Shown: positions 9,188 through 18,162, counted from the stretch's first letter. The stretch: DNA of 64,000 nt from Sunxiuqinia elliptica (GCF_900113005.1 NZ_FONW01000013.1:1-64000), one strand, 5' to 3'. The notes: generated from the letters alone by a model not told the origin. A program made the numbers and translations.

Positions 9188-10774
9188 ATGAAAACGACGC
9201 TTTTTTTATGCTTTTTTGTTTTGCTTGCCTATACAGGATCAGCAATAAACATTATACCTTTTCCGTCTAAAGTGTCGGAAAAGGAAGGGAAAGTATTGTT
9301 GCAAAATCAACTGACTTTAAGCTATCCGGATGAGTTGGCCAGCGAAGGAAGTTTTCTCTCAGGAATATTGGCGGATGAGTTTGGAATCAAGGCCCAAAAG
9401 GGAACTGAATCGCCTGTTATCTCCCTTAAAAAGGAAGCGAATCTTACCAGTCAATTGGGGCAGGAAGGCTACTTGTTGAACGCCGATGAAGATGGGATTA
9501 TCATTACAGCGGCAACGAATCAAGGGGCATTTTATGGCATTCAAACCTTGCGGCAGCTAATCCAGCGTGAAGGAGGAGCGAAGTATTCTGTGGGGGCGGT
9601 TAAAATTGAGGATCAGCCTCGCTTTAGCTGGCGGGCTTTTATGCTCGATGAAAGCCGCAATTTTAAGGGCGTAGCGGTTGTTAAAGACCTGCTTGATGAA
9701 ATGGCCATGCTGAAATTGAATACTTTTCATTGGCACTTAACAGATGATCAGGGATGGCGCATCGAAATCAAGAAATATCCTTTACTTACAGAAGTTGGCG
9801 CTCGTCGTGATTCTACGCAAACCGGCGTATGGCCAGGTGGATGGAATAGCGATGTGTATGACACAACTCCTCACGAAGGCTTTTATACGCAGGAGCAAAT
9901 CAGGGATATTTTGGCCTATGCCCAGGAACGACACATTACTGTTATTCCTGAAATCGAAATGCCGGGACATGCTAGTGCGGCCATTGCTGCTTATCCATGG
10001 TTGGGCGTTTCGAAAGAAAAGATTGGTGTTCCTGCAAAATTTGGGGTTCACTATGATGTTTTTGATTTTACCGAGCCTCGTGTCGAAGATTTCTTGAAGG
10101 ATGTTTTAGATGAAGTTTTTCAACTGTTCCCTTCCCAGGTGATTCACATTGGAGGCGATGAGGTAAAGCACGATCATTGGGAAGCCTCGGAAGCTGTGAA
10201 TACCTTCATGAAAGACAATAACCTTGGCTCTTATGCCGACCTGCAAGTTTGGTTTACCAATAGAATGTCAAACTACATTGAGTCAAAAGGACGCAGGATG
10301 ATGGGCTGGAACGAAATTATGGGAGTTCAGCTTCATGAGTACAACACCAAAGATCAGGAAGTGAAGGAAAAATTAGCGAAAAATGCGGTGATTCATTTCT
10401 GGAAAGGTGACTTGGACTTGGTAAAACAAGCTGTTGTCAGTGGGCACGATATTGTGAACTCTTACCATGAATACACTTACCTTGATTATAATTACAGGAA
10501 AATTCCTTTGGAAAAAGCCTATGGTTTCGATCCCATTCCGGAAGGACTTCCAGCCAACTTGAATGATAAAATTCTAGGTTTGGGCTGCCAGATGTGGGGA
10601 GAATGGATTCCAACAGTGAAATCAATGGAAGAGTTGGTATATCCACGTATTGCAGCTTATGCCGAAGTTGGATGGACACAAACTTCCCAGAAAGATTTTG
10701 ATCGATTTAAAACTAGCTTGGTTCCCTTTTATAACCGATGGACTAAGTCTGGAATTAACTACATTAAAGAATAA
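9188..10774 (+). CDS. Secreted beta-N-acetylhexosaminidase, glycoside hydrolase family 20
   Basis: This protein is 528 aa from the ATG at 9188. That start puts the signal peptide MKTTLFLCFFVLLAYTGSA at the N-terminus; an upstream in-frame TTG at 9155 would add only 11 charged residues. A GH20b domain spans about 20-140 and the catalytic TIM barrel about 145-500, with FHWHLTDDQGWRIEIKKYP, MPGHASA and the catalytic Asp-Glu pair in HIGGDEVKHD (around residue 325). It removes terminal GlcNAc or GalNAc with substrate assistance by the N-acetyl group. It sits between two EEP genes downstream of susCD, which suggests that the imported ligand carries N-acetylhexosamine. Confidence 0.95.
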   Translation: MKTTLFLCFFVLLAYTGSAINIIPFPSKVSEKEGKVLLQNQLTLSYPDELASEGSFLSGILADEFGIKAQKGTESPVISLKKEANLTSQLGQEGYLLNADEDGIIITAATNQGAFYGIQTLRQLIQREGGAKYSVGAVKIEDQPRFSWRAFMLDESRNFKGVAVVKDLLDEMAMLKLNTFHWHLTDDQGWRIEIKKYPLLTEVGARRDSTQTGVWPGGWNSDVYDTTPHEGFYTQEQIRDILAYAQERHITVIPEIEMPGHASAAIAAYPWLGVSKEKIGVPAKFGVHYDVFDFTEPRVEDFLKDVLDEVFQLFPSQVIHIGGDEVKHDHWEASEAVNTFMKDNNLGSYADLQVWFTNRMSNYIESKGRRMMGWNEIMGVQLHEYNTKDQEVKEKLAKNAVIHFWKGDLDLVKQAVVSGHDIVNSYHEYTYLDYNYRKIPLEKAYGFDPIPEGLPANLNDKILGLGCQMWGEWIPTVKSMEELVYPRIAAYAEVGWTQTSQKDFDRFKTSLVPFYNRWTKSGINYIKE

Positions 10775-10822
10775 GCTTCTGGCAAAGTGCTATTCTAAAA
10801 CTAAAAATTATAAATACGATTC

Positions 10823-11734
10823 ATGAAACGTTTACTACTACTTCTTTCGATTGCATTATTGGCAATAAACCCAGGTTTTTCGCAATCGCAAAAGCAGCTA
10901 AAGGTGATTAGCTACAACATTTGGAATGGTTTTGATTGGGGGAAAGACGATGCCCGCCGTGCAGAACTACAGCAGTGGGTGGCCGGGCAACAGCCCGATG
11001 TGGTGGCTTTGCAGGAACTTTGTAAATACACGCCTGAAAAGTTAAAGGAAGATGCTAAATCGTGGGGACATCCTTATTCCGTATTGCTCAAAACAACGGG
11101 TTATTCGGTTGGTCTCACTTCGCGATTTCCAATTGAATTAAAGGAAAAGATTTTAGAGGGATTGCATCACGGAGCTTTGCATTGTCAAACAAATGGTATT
11201 GACTTTTTGGTGGTTCACCTGCATCCCGGCAGCATCCAACGGAGAAGGGATGAAGCCAAGCTTTTAGCTAACAAAATAGATGAAATTCGCGAGCAAAATT
11301 CCCGCTACATGATTATGGGCGATTTCAATGCTCATTCGCCTTACGATGCTGATTTGTACAATCCGAATGGACCTTTGTTGACTCGCATGAAAAAAGGAGA
11401 CAAGGGAAAAGGGTTGGAAGGCAACTTAGTTGATGGTGATTTTGACTATGCCGTTATTTCTTCTTTCCTGTCCTTGCCTTTAGGTGATGTGGTTCGCAAA
11501 CATACGCAGGGAATGGCTCAGCGGGGAAGTTTTCCGGGAAGGGCATTGGCTGCCGTTAACAAAGAGCAACCAGAGGAATTGGATGAGCGTAAAGAGCGAA
11601 TTGATTACATCTTGGTGTCTCCGGAATTGGAGCAGCAATGTGTAAATGCCTGGGTTGGTAATGGCGAAGCCAATTGGTTGCTATCTGACCACTACCCGGT
11701 GATTGCTGTTTTTGAAACAAACCAACAGCAATAG
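10823..11734 (+). CDS. Secreted endonuclease/exonuclease/phosphatase family protein
   Basis: This 303-aa protein has a cleavable signal peptide (MKRLLLLLSIALLAINPGFS) and no lipobox. EEP motifs are present: SYNIWNGFDW, ALQELCKYTPEK (metal Glu), VVHLHPGS (catalytic His), MGDFNAHSPYD, RIDYILVSPE and LLSDHYPVIAVF. It is clearly different in sequence from the lipoprotein EEP at 7886, so the two are not a recent duplication. It follows the GH20 gene by 48 nt and is probably in the same transcript. The presence of two EEP enzymes at one glycan locus suggests a phosphodiester-bearing substrate; that is inference. Confidence 0.9.
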   Translation: MKRLLLLLSIALLAINPGFSQSQKQLKVISYNIWNGFDWGKDDARRAELQQWVAGQQPDVVALQELCKYTPEKLKEDAKSWGHPYSVLLKTTGYSVGLTSRFPIELKEKILEGLHHGALHCQTNGIDFLVVHLHPGSIQRRRDEAKLLANKIDEIREQNSRYMIMGDFNAHSPYDADLYNPNGPLLTRMKKGDKGKGLEGNLVDGDFDYAVISSFLSLPLGDVVRKHTQGMAQRGSFPGRALAAVNKEQPEELDERKERIDYILVSPELEQQCVNAWVGNGEANWLLSDHYPVIAVFETNQQQ

Positions 11735-11797
11735 TTCGTTGAATTTTTTAGTTGTTTGATTTTTAGTATTCTATAATTCTGTAAAGTGCTGCAAGTG

Positions 11798-11834
11798 TCT
11801 GACAGTCTGAGTTCTGAAAGTCGAACGATCTGTT
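11798..11834. repeat. Short dispersed repeat, copy 1
   Basis: TCTGACAGTCTGA followed by GAAAGTCGAACGATCTGTT. A related block is at 14312-14340. Both lie immediately beyond the stop codon of a minus-strand gene (the DUF218 gene here, the nucleotidyltransferase there). Function unknown. Confidence 0.45.
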
Positions 11835-11837
11835 GAG

Positions 11838-12551
11838 TTAAATCCACCCACGAAGATAATAGTAGCTCAGGGCAGCCAGTTCCCGGGCTACTATTATTTC
11901 ATATTTCAACTGTGTCCAAAACTGGTAACGAAGTGTTTTATTTTGTCCAATATTTGGCATCGGAAGTTGATTCCCTCCTAATTTTCGGTCCTCAAAACTA
12001 AGATCTGCCTCCAGGGCATCCTCGAAAGCAGCTAAGCCTGCTATATCTTTAAAACCGGCTTTTCGAAAACTCAATATTGAACGTCGCATGTGTTCTGGCG
12101 AGCTCACTATTAGCAGAGAGGAACGAACCAACAAACGTCCATGGAACAACCGAAGGTTTAAAGCTTGACTGCGTGTATTGGTACCATGTTGTTCAAATAA
12201 AATTCGGTTCTCATGGACTCCTCGGTTGATCAACTCAGTAGCTACACGGCGTGGTGTAGATAAGGAATCATGCAGGTTCCCGGGGATTGAAATAACGAGT
12301 TGACAATGTGGAAACTCTTGGGCTGCATGAGCAACATACCAACTTCGCATGAGGTTCGATTGGCTAGGCATTCCACCGCCACCCATCATGACAATAAAGT
12401 CGGGGCGATTGGGCTTTTCGGTTTGGCTGGTTCCCAACCAGTGGTAAGCGTAAAATGGAAGTGGTGTAAAACTGAGTCCAATGAATAATAGAAACAGGAT
12501 ACCAAGAATAAAAATCAGTCGTTTTACCAAAGTTCGAATGCCTTTGCTCAT
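11838..12551 (-). CDS. DUF218/YdcF-SanA-like membrane-anchored protein
   Basis: This 237-aa protein has an N-terminal membrane anchor at about 12-30 (LIFILGILFLLFIGLSF). A DUF218 domain follows at about 50-200, with the family signatures DFIVMMGGGGMPSQ, a NTRSQALN segment (E/N-T-R-x-x-A-x-N) and SSPEHMRRSILSFRKAGF. Family members (SanA, YdcF, ElyC) are linked to envelope or peptidoglycan precursor metabolism; their chemistry is poorly defined. It stands alone, transcribed away from the kinase gene at 12723. The start is ATG at 12551. Confidence 0.85.
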   Translation of the reverse strand: MSKGIRTLVKRLIFILGILFLLFIGLSFTPLPFYAYHWLGTSQTEKPNRPDFIVMMGGGGMPSQSNLMRSWYVAHAAQEFPHCQLVISIPGNLHDSLSTPRRVATELINRGVHENRILFEQHGTNTRSQALNLRLFHGRLLVRSSLLIVSSPEHMRRSILSFRKAGFKDIAGLAAFEDALEADLSFEDRKLGGNQLPMPNIGQNKTLRYQFWTQLKYEIIVARELAALSYYYLRGWI

Positions 12552-12722
12552 GAGAAGTCAATTTGCTGGAAATAATTGAGATCTGAAAAGTACAAAAACA
12601 GATAGCGAATTCAAAAGCGAATGTTGCTTTCAATATTTTTAGTCGCTTGATTTTTCTGGTTTGAAAAAGAATCGTTGCAATGAGATGATTGTCAATTCTA
12701 AGCGAAGGATTTTCTGTTATCT

Positions 12723-14180
12723 TTGTTTACCATCAATAAAAAAAAGAACATTTTGGACTTAAAAATAAAAGAAGAAATTATTCAGTTGTTTGAGCAATAT
12801 TTCCAGGAAGAAATGACTGCTTTCGAGGTACTTCCACCATCCGGTTCGTATCGGGAATATTGCCGGATGAAAAGCAAGAAACATCAAGCCATTGGAGCCT
12901 GGAATCACGATGTGAAAGAGAATATGGCTTTTATCGAATTCTCGAAGCATTTCAGAAAAGAAGGAGTTTCTGTACCGGAAATATATCAAGTAAATGAAGC
13001 TAAGACTTGTTATTTACAGGAAGATTTAGGCAATCTGACTTTGTTTGATTATTTGAGTCGTACGCGTGAGTTGGAAGGTTTTTCAGAGAAAATAATCAAT
13101 GTATACAAAAAGGTATTGTTGGAGTTGCCAAGGCTGCAGATAACGGCTGGAAAAGGAATTGATTATTCTTATTGCTATCCGAGGGCTGCCTTCGATAAGC
13201 AGTCGATGATGTGGGACTTGAACTATTTCAAGTACTATTTTCTGAAGCTGGCAAAAATACCTTTTGATGAACAGGCTTTGGAGGATGATTTTCAGAATTT
13301 CAGTGATTATTTGCTGGCTGCTGAAAGTGACTTTTTCTTGTTCAGGGATTTCCAGTCGCGCAACATCATGCTACATGATGGAAAGGTTGCTTTTATCGAC
13401 TATCAGGGCGGACGAAAGGGAGCTTTGCAATATGATTTAGCCTCCTTGTTGTACGATGCCAAGGCTGATATCCCGCAGGCTGTGAGAAACGAACTGCTTG
13501 AGTTTTATCTGGATGAACTGGAGAAATATATTGAAATTGACCGAGCTGAGTTTAAGGCATATTTCACTGGTTATGTGCTGATTCGGATTATGCAGGCGAT
13601 GGGAGCTTACGGATTCCGAGGCTTTTACGAAAAGAAAGAGCATTTCTTAAAGAGTATTCCTTTTGCACTGGAAAATCTGAGTTATTTGCTGGAAAACAAC
13701 AACATTCCAATCAAATTGCCAGAGTTGTTTCAGGTGCTGAAAGAAGTGAGTCAGTCTGAGTTCCTGAAGAAAATCGGCAAGCAGAAAGGCAAGCTGACTG
13801 TTCGGGTGTGCAGCTTTTCGTATAAAAAGGGCTTACCACAGGATCCATCAGGTAATGGTGGTGGCTTTGTGTTTGACTGCCGGGCAATTCATAATCCGGG
13901 GCGCTACGAAGAATACAAGCAGCTGACCGGGCGAGATCAGCCGGTGATTGATTTTCTACAAACCAATTCCGAAATAGGCCCGTTTCTGAGTCACGTTCGT
14001 GCCTTGGTTGATCAGTCAGTAAGCATGTATCTGTCGCGTGGTTTTACGCACCTCAGTGTAAGTTTTGGATGCACCGGAGGACAACACCGATCGGTTTATG
14101 CCGCTGAGAAAATGGCCAATTACTTACGCGAAAACTATCCTGTGAATGTTGTTTTGACACACCGGGAACAAGATTTTTAG
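12723..14180 (+). CDS. AmgK-like sugar kinase (APH fold) fused to a RapZ C-terminal domain
   Basis: This 485-aa protein has two parts. Residues about 15-330 are an aminoglycoside-phosphotransferase-fold kinase: the catalytic loop FLFRDFQSRNIML is followed by FIDYQGGRKGALQYDLASLL, which resembles the anomeric MurNAc/GlcNAc kinase AmgK more than true antibiotic kinases. The Brenner-motif His is replaced (F-R-D). Residues about 358-485 match the C-terminal domain of RapZ (VRVCSFSYKKGLP, FGCTGGQHRSVYAAEKMA, THRE), which binds GlcN6P in E. coli; the RapZ N-terminal P-loop half is absent. The facing nucleotidyltransferase gene at 14350 would complete an AmgK/MurU-like salvage pair. The start is TTG at 12723; no earlier ATG exists, and the N-terminal helix looks native. 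Confidence 0.85.
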   Translation: MFTINKKKNILDLKIKEEIIQLFEQYFQEEMTAFEVLPPSGSYREYCRMKSKKHQAIGAWNHDVKENMAFIEFSKHFRKEGVSVPEIYQVNEAKTCYLQEDLGNLTLFDYLSRTRELEGFSEKIINVYKKVLLELPRLQITAGKGIDYSYCYPRAAFDKQSMMWDLNYFKYYFLKLAKIPFDEQALEDDFQNFSDYLLAAESDFFLFRDFQSRNIMLHDGKVAFIDYQGGRKGALQYDLASLLYDAKADIPQAVRNELLEFYLDELEKYIEIDRAEFKAYFTGYVLIRIMQAMGAYGFRGFYEKKEHFLKSIPFALENLSYLLENNNIPIKLPELFQVLKEVSQSEFLKKIGKQKGKLTVRVCSFSYKKGLPQDPSGNGGGFVFDCRAIHNPGRYEEYKQLTGRDQPVIDFLQTNSEIGPFLSHVRALVDQSVSMYLSRGFTHLSVSFGCTGGQHRSVYAAEKMANYLRENYPVNVVLTHREQDF

Positions 14181-14221
14181 CTAGCTTATAGCTGCTTGGA
14201 GGAGTAGTAGGGCAGTAAATG

Positions 14222-14261
14222 AAAAAGGTTGTACTGAAAATGTTTCAATACAACCTTTTTT
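14222..14261. terminator. Bidirectional terminator between convergent genes
   Basis: The stem pairs AAAAAGGTTGTA with TACAACCTTTTTT, with an inner TGAAA/TTTCA pair, giving T runs on both strands. It lies between the kinase-RapZ gene (plus) and the nucleotidyltransferase gene (minus) and can serve both. Confidence 0.88.
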
Positions 14262-14311
14262 ATGTTTTTATAGCGCAACAGTTCGCTAGATTTTCTATTC
14301 AGATACAGCTA

Positions 14312-14340
14312 TCTGACAGTCTGAAAATCCAACGAGCTGT
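14312..14340. repeat. Short dispersed repeat, copy 2
   Basis: TCTGACAGTCTG followed by AAAATCCAACGAGCTGTT, related to the block at 11798-11834 with a 4-nt gap. It lies just beyond the stop codon of the minus-strand nucleotidyltransferase gene. Confidence 0.45.
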
Positions 14341-14349
14341 TTTTCGTTT

Positions 14350-15255
14350 CTACCAAAGCTTTTCTGGATATTCGCCTTTAGCTGTCAATTGGCTGATTTG
14401 CTGTACCACATATGGCTTATCCTCAGGATAAGTAACCCCAAACCATGGGGAGCTGGCATGCAATACTTCGGCTTTAACCTCGCCTTGCTGGATCAGTTCG
14501 AAAACCACGCTCGGAATATAAAATTCAGATTTAGGCAAGTGCATGCTGGCATCTAAAAATGTCTTGAATTGTGCTTCCAGGTGCTGGAACAAGCTTGGAT
14601 GAAATCCCCAGAAGTTCATGGAAACAGCAGTACCATCAGCTACAGCTACTTTGTTGCCAGCCTCATCGTCAAACGTAATGTTCTCGCCATTGCGAGCAAT
14701 TTGATGACGCTCTGTAATTTCAACCAGGTTGTTTTGGTCATCTGTTTGGCAAATACCGCGAGAAACTGTTCCAAATTCAGACAAAGTGTTTTTAAGTTCA
14801 TAACCAACCATGCTGTATTTGTTGGCAGAAACCTCGTTGGTGAGAAATTTTGCAGCAACTTCAAACGATTCTCTTCCATAAAAATCGTCTGCATTGATGG
14901 CGGCAAAAGGCTCATTGATGACATCTTTACCCATCAGAATGGCGTGTCCAGTTCCCCAAGGCTTTTCTCGTCCTTCTGGCAAGGTGTAACCTTCGGGAAG
15001 GTTATCCAGCTCTTGATAAACGTATTCGATTTGTATTTTATCGGCAAGGTCTCCGGCAAAGCGACTCTTAAATTCTTCTGCAAAACTTTCTCTGATTACA
15101 AAGACAACTTTTCCAAAGCCTGCACGAATCGCATCAAAAATAGAATATTCTAAAATTGTTTCTCCACTCGGACCAACAGGTTCAATTTGTTTTAGCCCGC
15201 CGTAGCGGCTTCCCATACCTGCTGCCAAAATTAAAAGTGTTGGTTTTTGACTCAT
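14350..15255 (-). CDS. Sugar-phosphate nucleotidyltransferase (NTP_transferase family)
   Basis: This 301-aa protein opens with the nucleotide-binding signature LILAAGMGSRYGGLKQ. It also has NADDFYGRE (metal-binding Asp region, about residue 118) and a C-terminal segment typical of short NDP-sugar pyrophosphorylases. It should join a sugar 1-phosphate to an NTP and release pyrophosphate. The convergent neighbour at 12723 is an AmgK-like anomeric kinase. In Pseudomonas the equivalent pair AmgK/MurU makes UDP-MurNAc from recycled MurNAc, so a related salvage of an amino sugar is the leading hypothesis. The sugar specificity cannot be read from the sequence. Confidence 0.87.
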   Translation of the reverse strand: MSQKPTLLILAAGMGSRYGGLKQIEPVGPSGETILEYSIFDAIRAGFGKVVFVIRESFAEEFKSRFAGDLADKIQIEYVYQELDNLPEGYTLPEGREKPWGTGHAILMGKDVINEPFAAINADDFYGRESFEVAAKFLTNEVSANKYSMVGYELKNTLSEFGTVSRGICQTDDQNNLVEITERHQIARNGENITFDDEAGNKVAVADGTAVSMNFWGFHPSLFQHLEAQFKTFLDASMHLPKSEFYIPSVVFELIQQGEVKAEVLHASSPWFGVTYPEDKPYVVQQISQLTAKGEYPEKLW

Positions 15256-15587
15256 TATTGATCGGTTTTAATGATTTATATTTTCTTTAAAACTGGCTAA
15301 AAAGCCTTACCAAAAAGCACAAAACGATTACATCCCCAATGGGGGAGAAGGTTGTTGTGCTGGTCTTGGTTATTGACTATTCTTCGCCAGGAATCTGGTT
15401 TGAGCCTACAAACTAACAATTAAACAGAGTTTGAACCAAACGATTTGTTGATTTTTTTGGTTACATTTTTGTAATTAGAAACTTTATCGTGGCGAATTTC
15501 AAGCCCAAACCCTTGTTCTTTAACCGGGCTTGTTCCAGAATAATTTCTGAGCAAAAAGCCTTTTTGTTTGAAGGTTCGGATGAAGTC
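15256..15587. other. Intergenic stretch with no gene
   Basis: About 330 nt between two minus-strand genes. It must contain the promoter of the nucleotidyltransferase gene on its left side (minus strand, above 15255) and the 3' end region of the carbonic-anhydrase-like gene. I see no conserved frame and no strong hairpin beyond a short CCCC-aat-GGGG at about 15334. Confidence 0.5.
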
Positions 15588-16106
15588 CTATTCTTCCTGG
15601 TACCAGCTTGCATACATCCCGTAGGCATTGGCAATTCGGTGAATTTCACCTTCGAGCAATTCGGGGCCAATTGCTTTTACCTTTTTAGCCGGAATACCTG
15701 CATAAACACTTCCTGATTCAACAACGGTGCCTTTGGTGACAACTGAGCCAGCAGCTATGATCGTGTTGCTTTCAATAACTGCATAGTCAAGCACTACGGC
15801 ATTCATTCCAATCATCACATTGTCATTGATGGTACATCCGTGAACAATTGCTCCATGCGCAATAATTACATTGTCGCCGATATTGGTTGGTGATTTTTGA
15901 TAAGTAGCATGAATGACAGCGCAATCCTGAACATTGGTGTTTTTCCCAATGCGAATTGAATGAACATCTCCGCGGATTACGGCACTGTACCAAACACTGC
16001 ATTTATCTCCAAGTATAACATCGCCTATAATTGTCGCATTTTCAGCTAAAAAGCAGTCGTTTCCTATCGTTGGGGTCTTTCCTCTTAACGGTCGTATTAA
16101 AGCCAT
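15588..16106 (-). CDS. Gamma-carbonic-anhydrase-like (YrdA/PaaY) left-handed beta-helix protein
   Basis: This 172-aa protein consists of hexapeptide repeats forming a left-handed beta helix across about 10-145 (IGNDCFLAENATIIGDVILGD, IRGDVHSIRIG, NVQDCAVIHATY). His residues at the expected zinc positions appear in VIHATY and VIIAHGAIVHGC. Family members are trimeric metalloproteins; some are carbonic anhydrases and others act on CoA esters or have no proven activity. The length is normal and the start is ATG at 16106. It is divergent from korA. Confidence 0.9.
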   Translation of the reverse strand: MALIRPLRGKTPTIGNDCFLAENATIIGDVILGDKCSVWYSAVIRGDVHSIRIGKNTNVQDCAVIHATYQKSPTNIGDNVIIAHGAIVHGCTINDNVMIGMNAVVLDYAVIESNTIIAAGSVVTKGTVVESGSVYAGIPAKKVKAIGPELLEGEIHRIANAYGMYASWYQEE

Positions 16107-16320
16107 TATCTATATTCATTTTAAATTGATAGCAAAGATATTAAAAGCTTTAAATTATTAAATACATCTTATTTCTCTTATTAATTATTGGTTATTTTTG
16201 CTCAGTAACGTAGGGCATAGGCCTAATTCAAAATGGTTCCAAAATTATAATTTATTATTTTTGAAGTCGTTTTTTTTAGAGACTATAAGGAGAAAACTAG
16301 CTATTAAAAATAATTGTCAG

Positions 16321-18162
16321 ATGAGAGACACGAAAGTAATTGAGTTAGAAGAGGTGGCCATTCGGTTTTCCGGAGATTCGGGGGACGGAATGCAACTTAC
16401 GGGGACTTTGTTCTCGGATGCCACAGCACTTTTTGGGAATGATATTTCAACCTTCCCCGATTATCCGTCGGAAATAAGGGCTCCGCAGGGAACTGTTGGA
16501 GGAGTTTCCGGATTCCAGGTTCAGTTTGGACACAAGGAAATTAATACCCCTGGAGATGAGGCTCATGTGTTGGTTGCAATGAACCCAGCAGCGGTTAAGG
16601 CGAATGCTCGCTTTATGAAACCTGGTGGTACCATCATTTATGATGTTGATTCTTTTACTCAGAAAAATTTAGATAAGGCTAAATTCTCGACAGACGATCC
16701 GTTTGGCGAGCTAAATTTGGAAGACTTTACAAAAATCGCAGTTCCGATTACAAGTTTAACCAGAGAAAGTTTGAAGGAATTTGAGTTGGATAACAAATCG
16801 GTTTTGCGTAGTAAAAATATGTTCGCTCTTGGTTTAATCTGCTGGATGTTTGGTCGTCCGATGGATTATATCGAGAACTTCATTAAAACAAAATTTGCAA
16901 AGAAGCCGAAGGTTGTTGATTCGAACCTGAAAGTATTGAAGGACGGATACAACTATGGGTTGAACATGCAGCACATGACACCTCAATATTTGGTGAATGC
17001 GGCAGAAATTGAAAAAGGAGTTTATCGGAATGTTAACGGAAACCAGGCAACAGCTTGGGGATTTTTGGCGGCAGCTGAAAAAGCTGGGCGCGAACTGTTC
17101 TTAGGATCTTATCCAATTACTCCGGCTACTGATGTTTTGGTGGCATTGGCCGAACGTCGTGATTTGGGCGTGAAAACCTTCCAGGCTGAAGATGAAATTG
17201 CTGGTATATGTACAACTATTGGTGCTGCATTTGCCGGAGATTTGGCTGTGACCAGTACTTCAGGTCCAGGTTTAGCACTGAAATCAGAGGCTTTGGGCTT
17301 AGCGGTAATGGCAGAGTTGCCGTTGGTTGTTGTTAATGTTCAGCGTGGAGGTCCTTCAACTGGTTTGCCTACCAAAACGGAACAGTCTGATTTAATGCAG
17401 ACTTTGTATGGCAGAAATGGTGAAAGCCCAATGGTGGTGTTGGCTGCCAGTACACCTTCAGACTGTTTCTACTATGCTTTTTTGGCATGTAAAATTGCGA
17501 TGGAAAGAATGGTTCCAGTTGTGTTGTTGACAGATGGTTTCCTTGGGAACGGAAGCGAGCCTTGGCGCGTTCCGAGCATGGATGAACTGCCGGAAATCAC
17601 TCCTCGAATAGCCAAAGATAGTAGTTCATTTAAAGCGTATCGTCGTGACGAAGATACTTTGGCACGCGAGTGGGCTTTCCCTGGAATGAAGGGATATCAG
17701 CACTTGATTGGTGGTCTTGAAAAGAATATTGAAGGTTCAGTAAGTCATGATCCTGAGAATCACCAAAAGAATAGTGAAATCCGCGAAGAAAAAGTTCAAA
17801 AAGTAGTTGAAATGCTTCCTGAACTGGAAGTGTGTGGCGATAAAGATGGTGGCGACTTGTTGGTTGTTGGCTGGGGTGGAACCTACGGTCATATGATTAG
17901 CTCAGTTCGTGAAATGCGCAAGGAAGGTAAAAGTGTGAGTTTGGCTCACTTCAACTTTATTAAACCGCTGCCAGCAAATACCGAAGAAGTATTCAGTAAG
18001 TTTAAGAAAATTGTTGTTTGCGAATTGAACATGGGACAATTTGTAGCTTACTTGCGCGACAAATTACCTGGATTTGAATACCATCAGGTGAATAAGTTGA
18101 AAGGCCTGCCATTCTCGGTAGCCGAGCTGAAAGAAAACTTTGATAAACTACTGGAGGACTAA
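16321..18162 (+). CDS. korA: 2-oxoglutarate (2-oxoacid):ferredoxin oxidoreductase, fused gamma-alpha subunit
   Basis: This protein is 613 aa from the ATG at 16321. A TTG at 16198 in the same frame would add 41 low-complexity residues that look like leader translation, so the ATG is preferred. Residues about 10-190 are the gamma domain (VAIRFSGDSGDGMQLTG, APQGTVGGVSGFQVQFG). The alpha pyrimidine-binding and transketolase-like domains follow at about 215-610 (GSYPITPATDVL, FQAEDEIAGICTTIGAAFAG, TSTSGPGLALKSEALGLAV). With KorB it oxidatively decarboxylates a 2-oxoacid to acyl-CoA using ferredoxin. The TPP site is on KorB. The stop is 3 nt before korB, so the two are an operon. Confidence 0.95.
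   Translation: MRDTKVIELEEVAIRFSGDSGDGMQLTGTLFSDATALFGNDISTFPDYPSEIRAPQGTVGGVSGFQVQFGHKEINTPGDEAHVLVAMNPAAVKANARFMKPGGTIIYDVDSFTQKNLDKAKFSTDDPFGELNLEDFTKIAVPITSLTRESLKEFELDNKSVLRSKNMFALGLICWMFGRPMDYIENFIKTKFAKKPKVVDSNLKVLKDGYNYGLNMQHMTPQYLVNAAEIEKGVYRNVNGNQATAWGFLAAAEKAGRELFLGSYPITPATDVLVALAERRDLGVKTFQAEDEIAGICTTIGAAFAGDLAVTSTSGPGLALKSEALGLAVMAELPLVVVNVQRGGPSTGLPTKTEQSDLMQTLYGRNGESPMVVLAASTPSDCFYYAFLACKIAMERMVPVVLLTDGFLGNGSEPWRVPSMDELPEITPRIAKDSSSFKAYRRDEDTLAREWAFPGMKGYQHLIGGLEKNIEGSVSHDPENHQKNSEIREEKVQKVVEMLPELEVCGDKDGGDLLVVGWGGTYGHMISSVREMRKEGKSVSLAHFNFIKPLPANTEEVFSKFKKIVVCELNMGQFVAYLRDKLPGFEYHQVNKLKGLPFSVAELKENFDKLLED

Noticed and set aside
12723-14180. Aminoglycoside resistance kinase
   Set aside because: Although the fold is APH-like, the catalytic loop lacks the usual His, the downstream motif is AmgK-like, and it is fused to RapZ-C; a sugar kinase is the better call.
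14569-15153. 194-codon open frame on the plus strand across the nucleotidyltransferase gene
   Set aside because: It is fully antisense to a gene with clear catalytic motifs, and its translation is Cys/Phe/Ser-rich with no recognisable domain.
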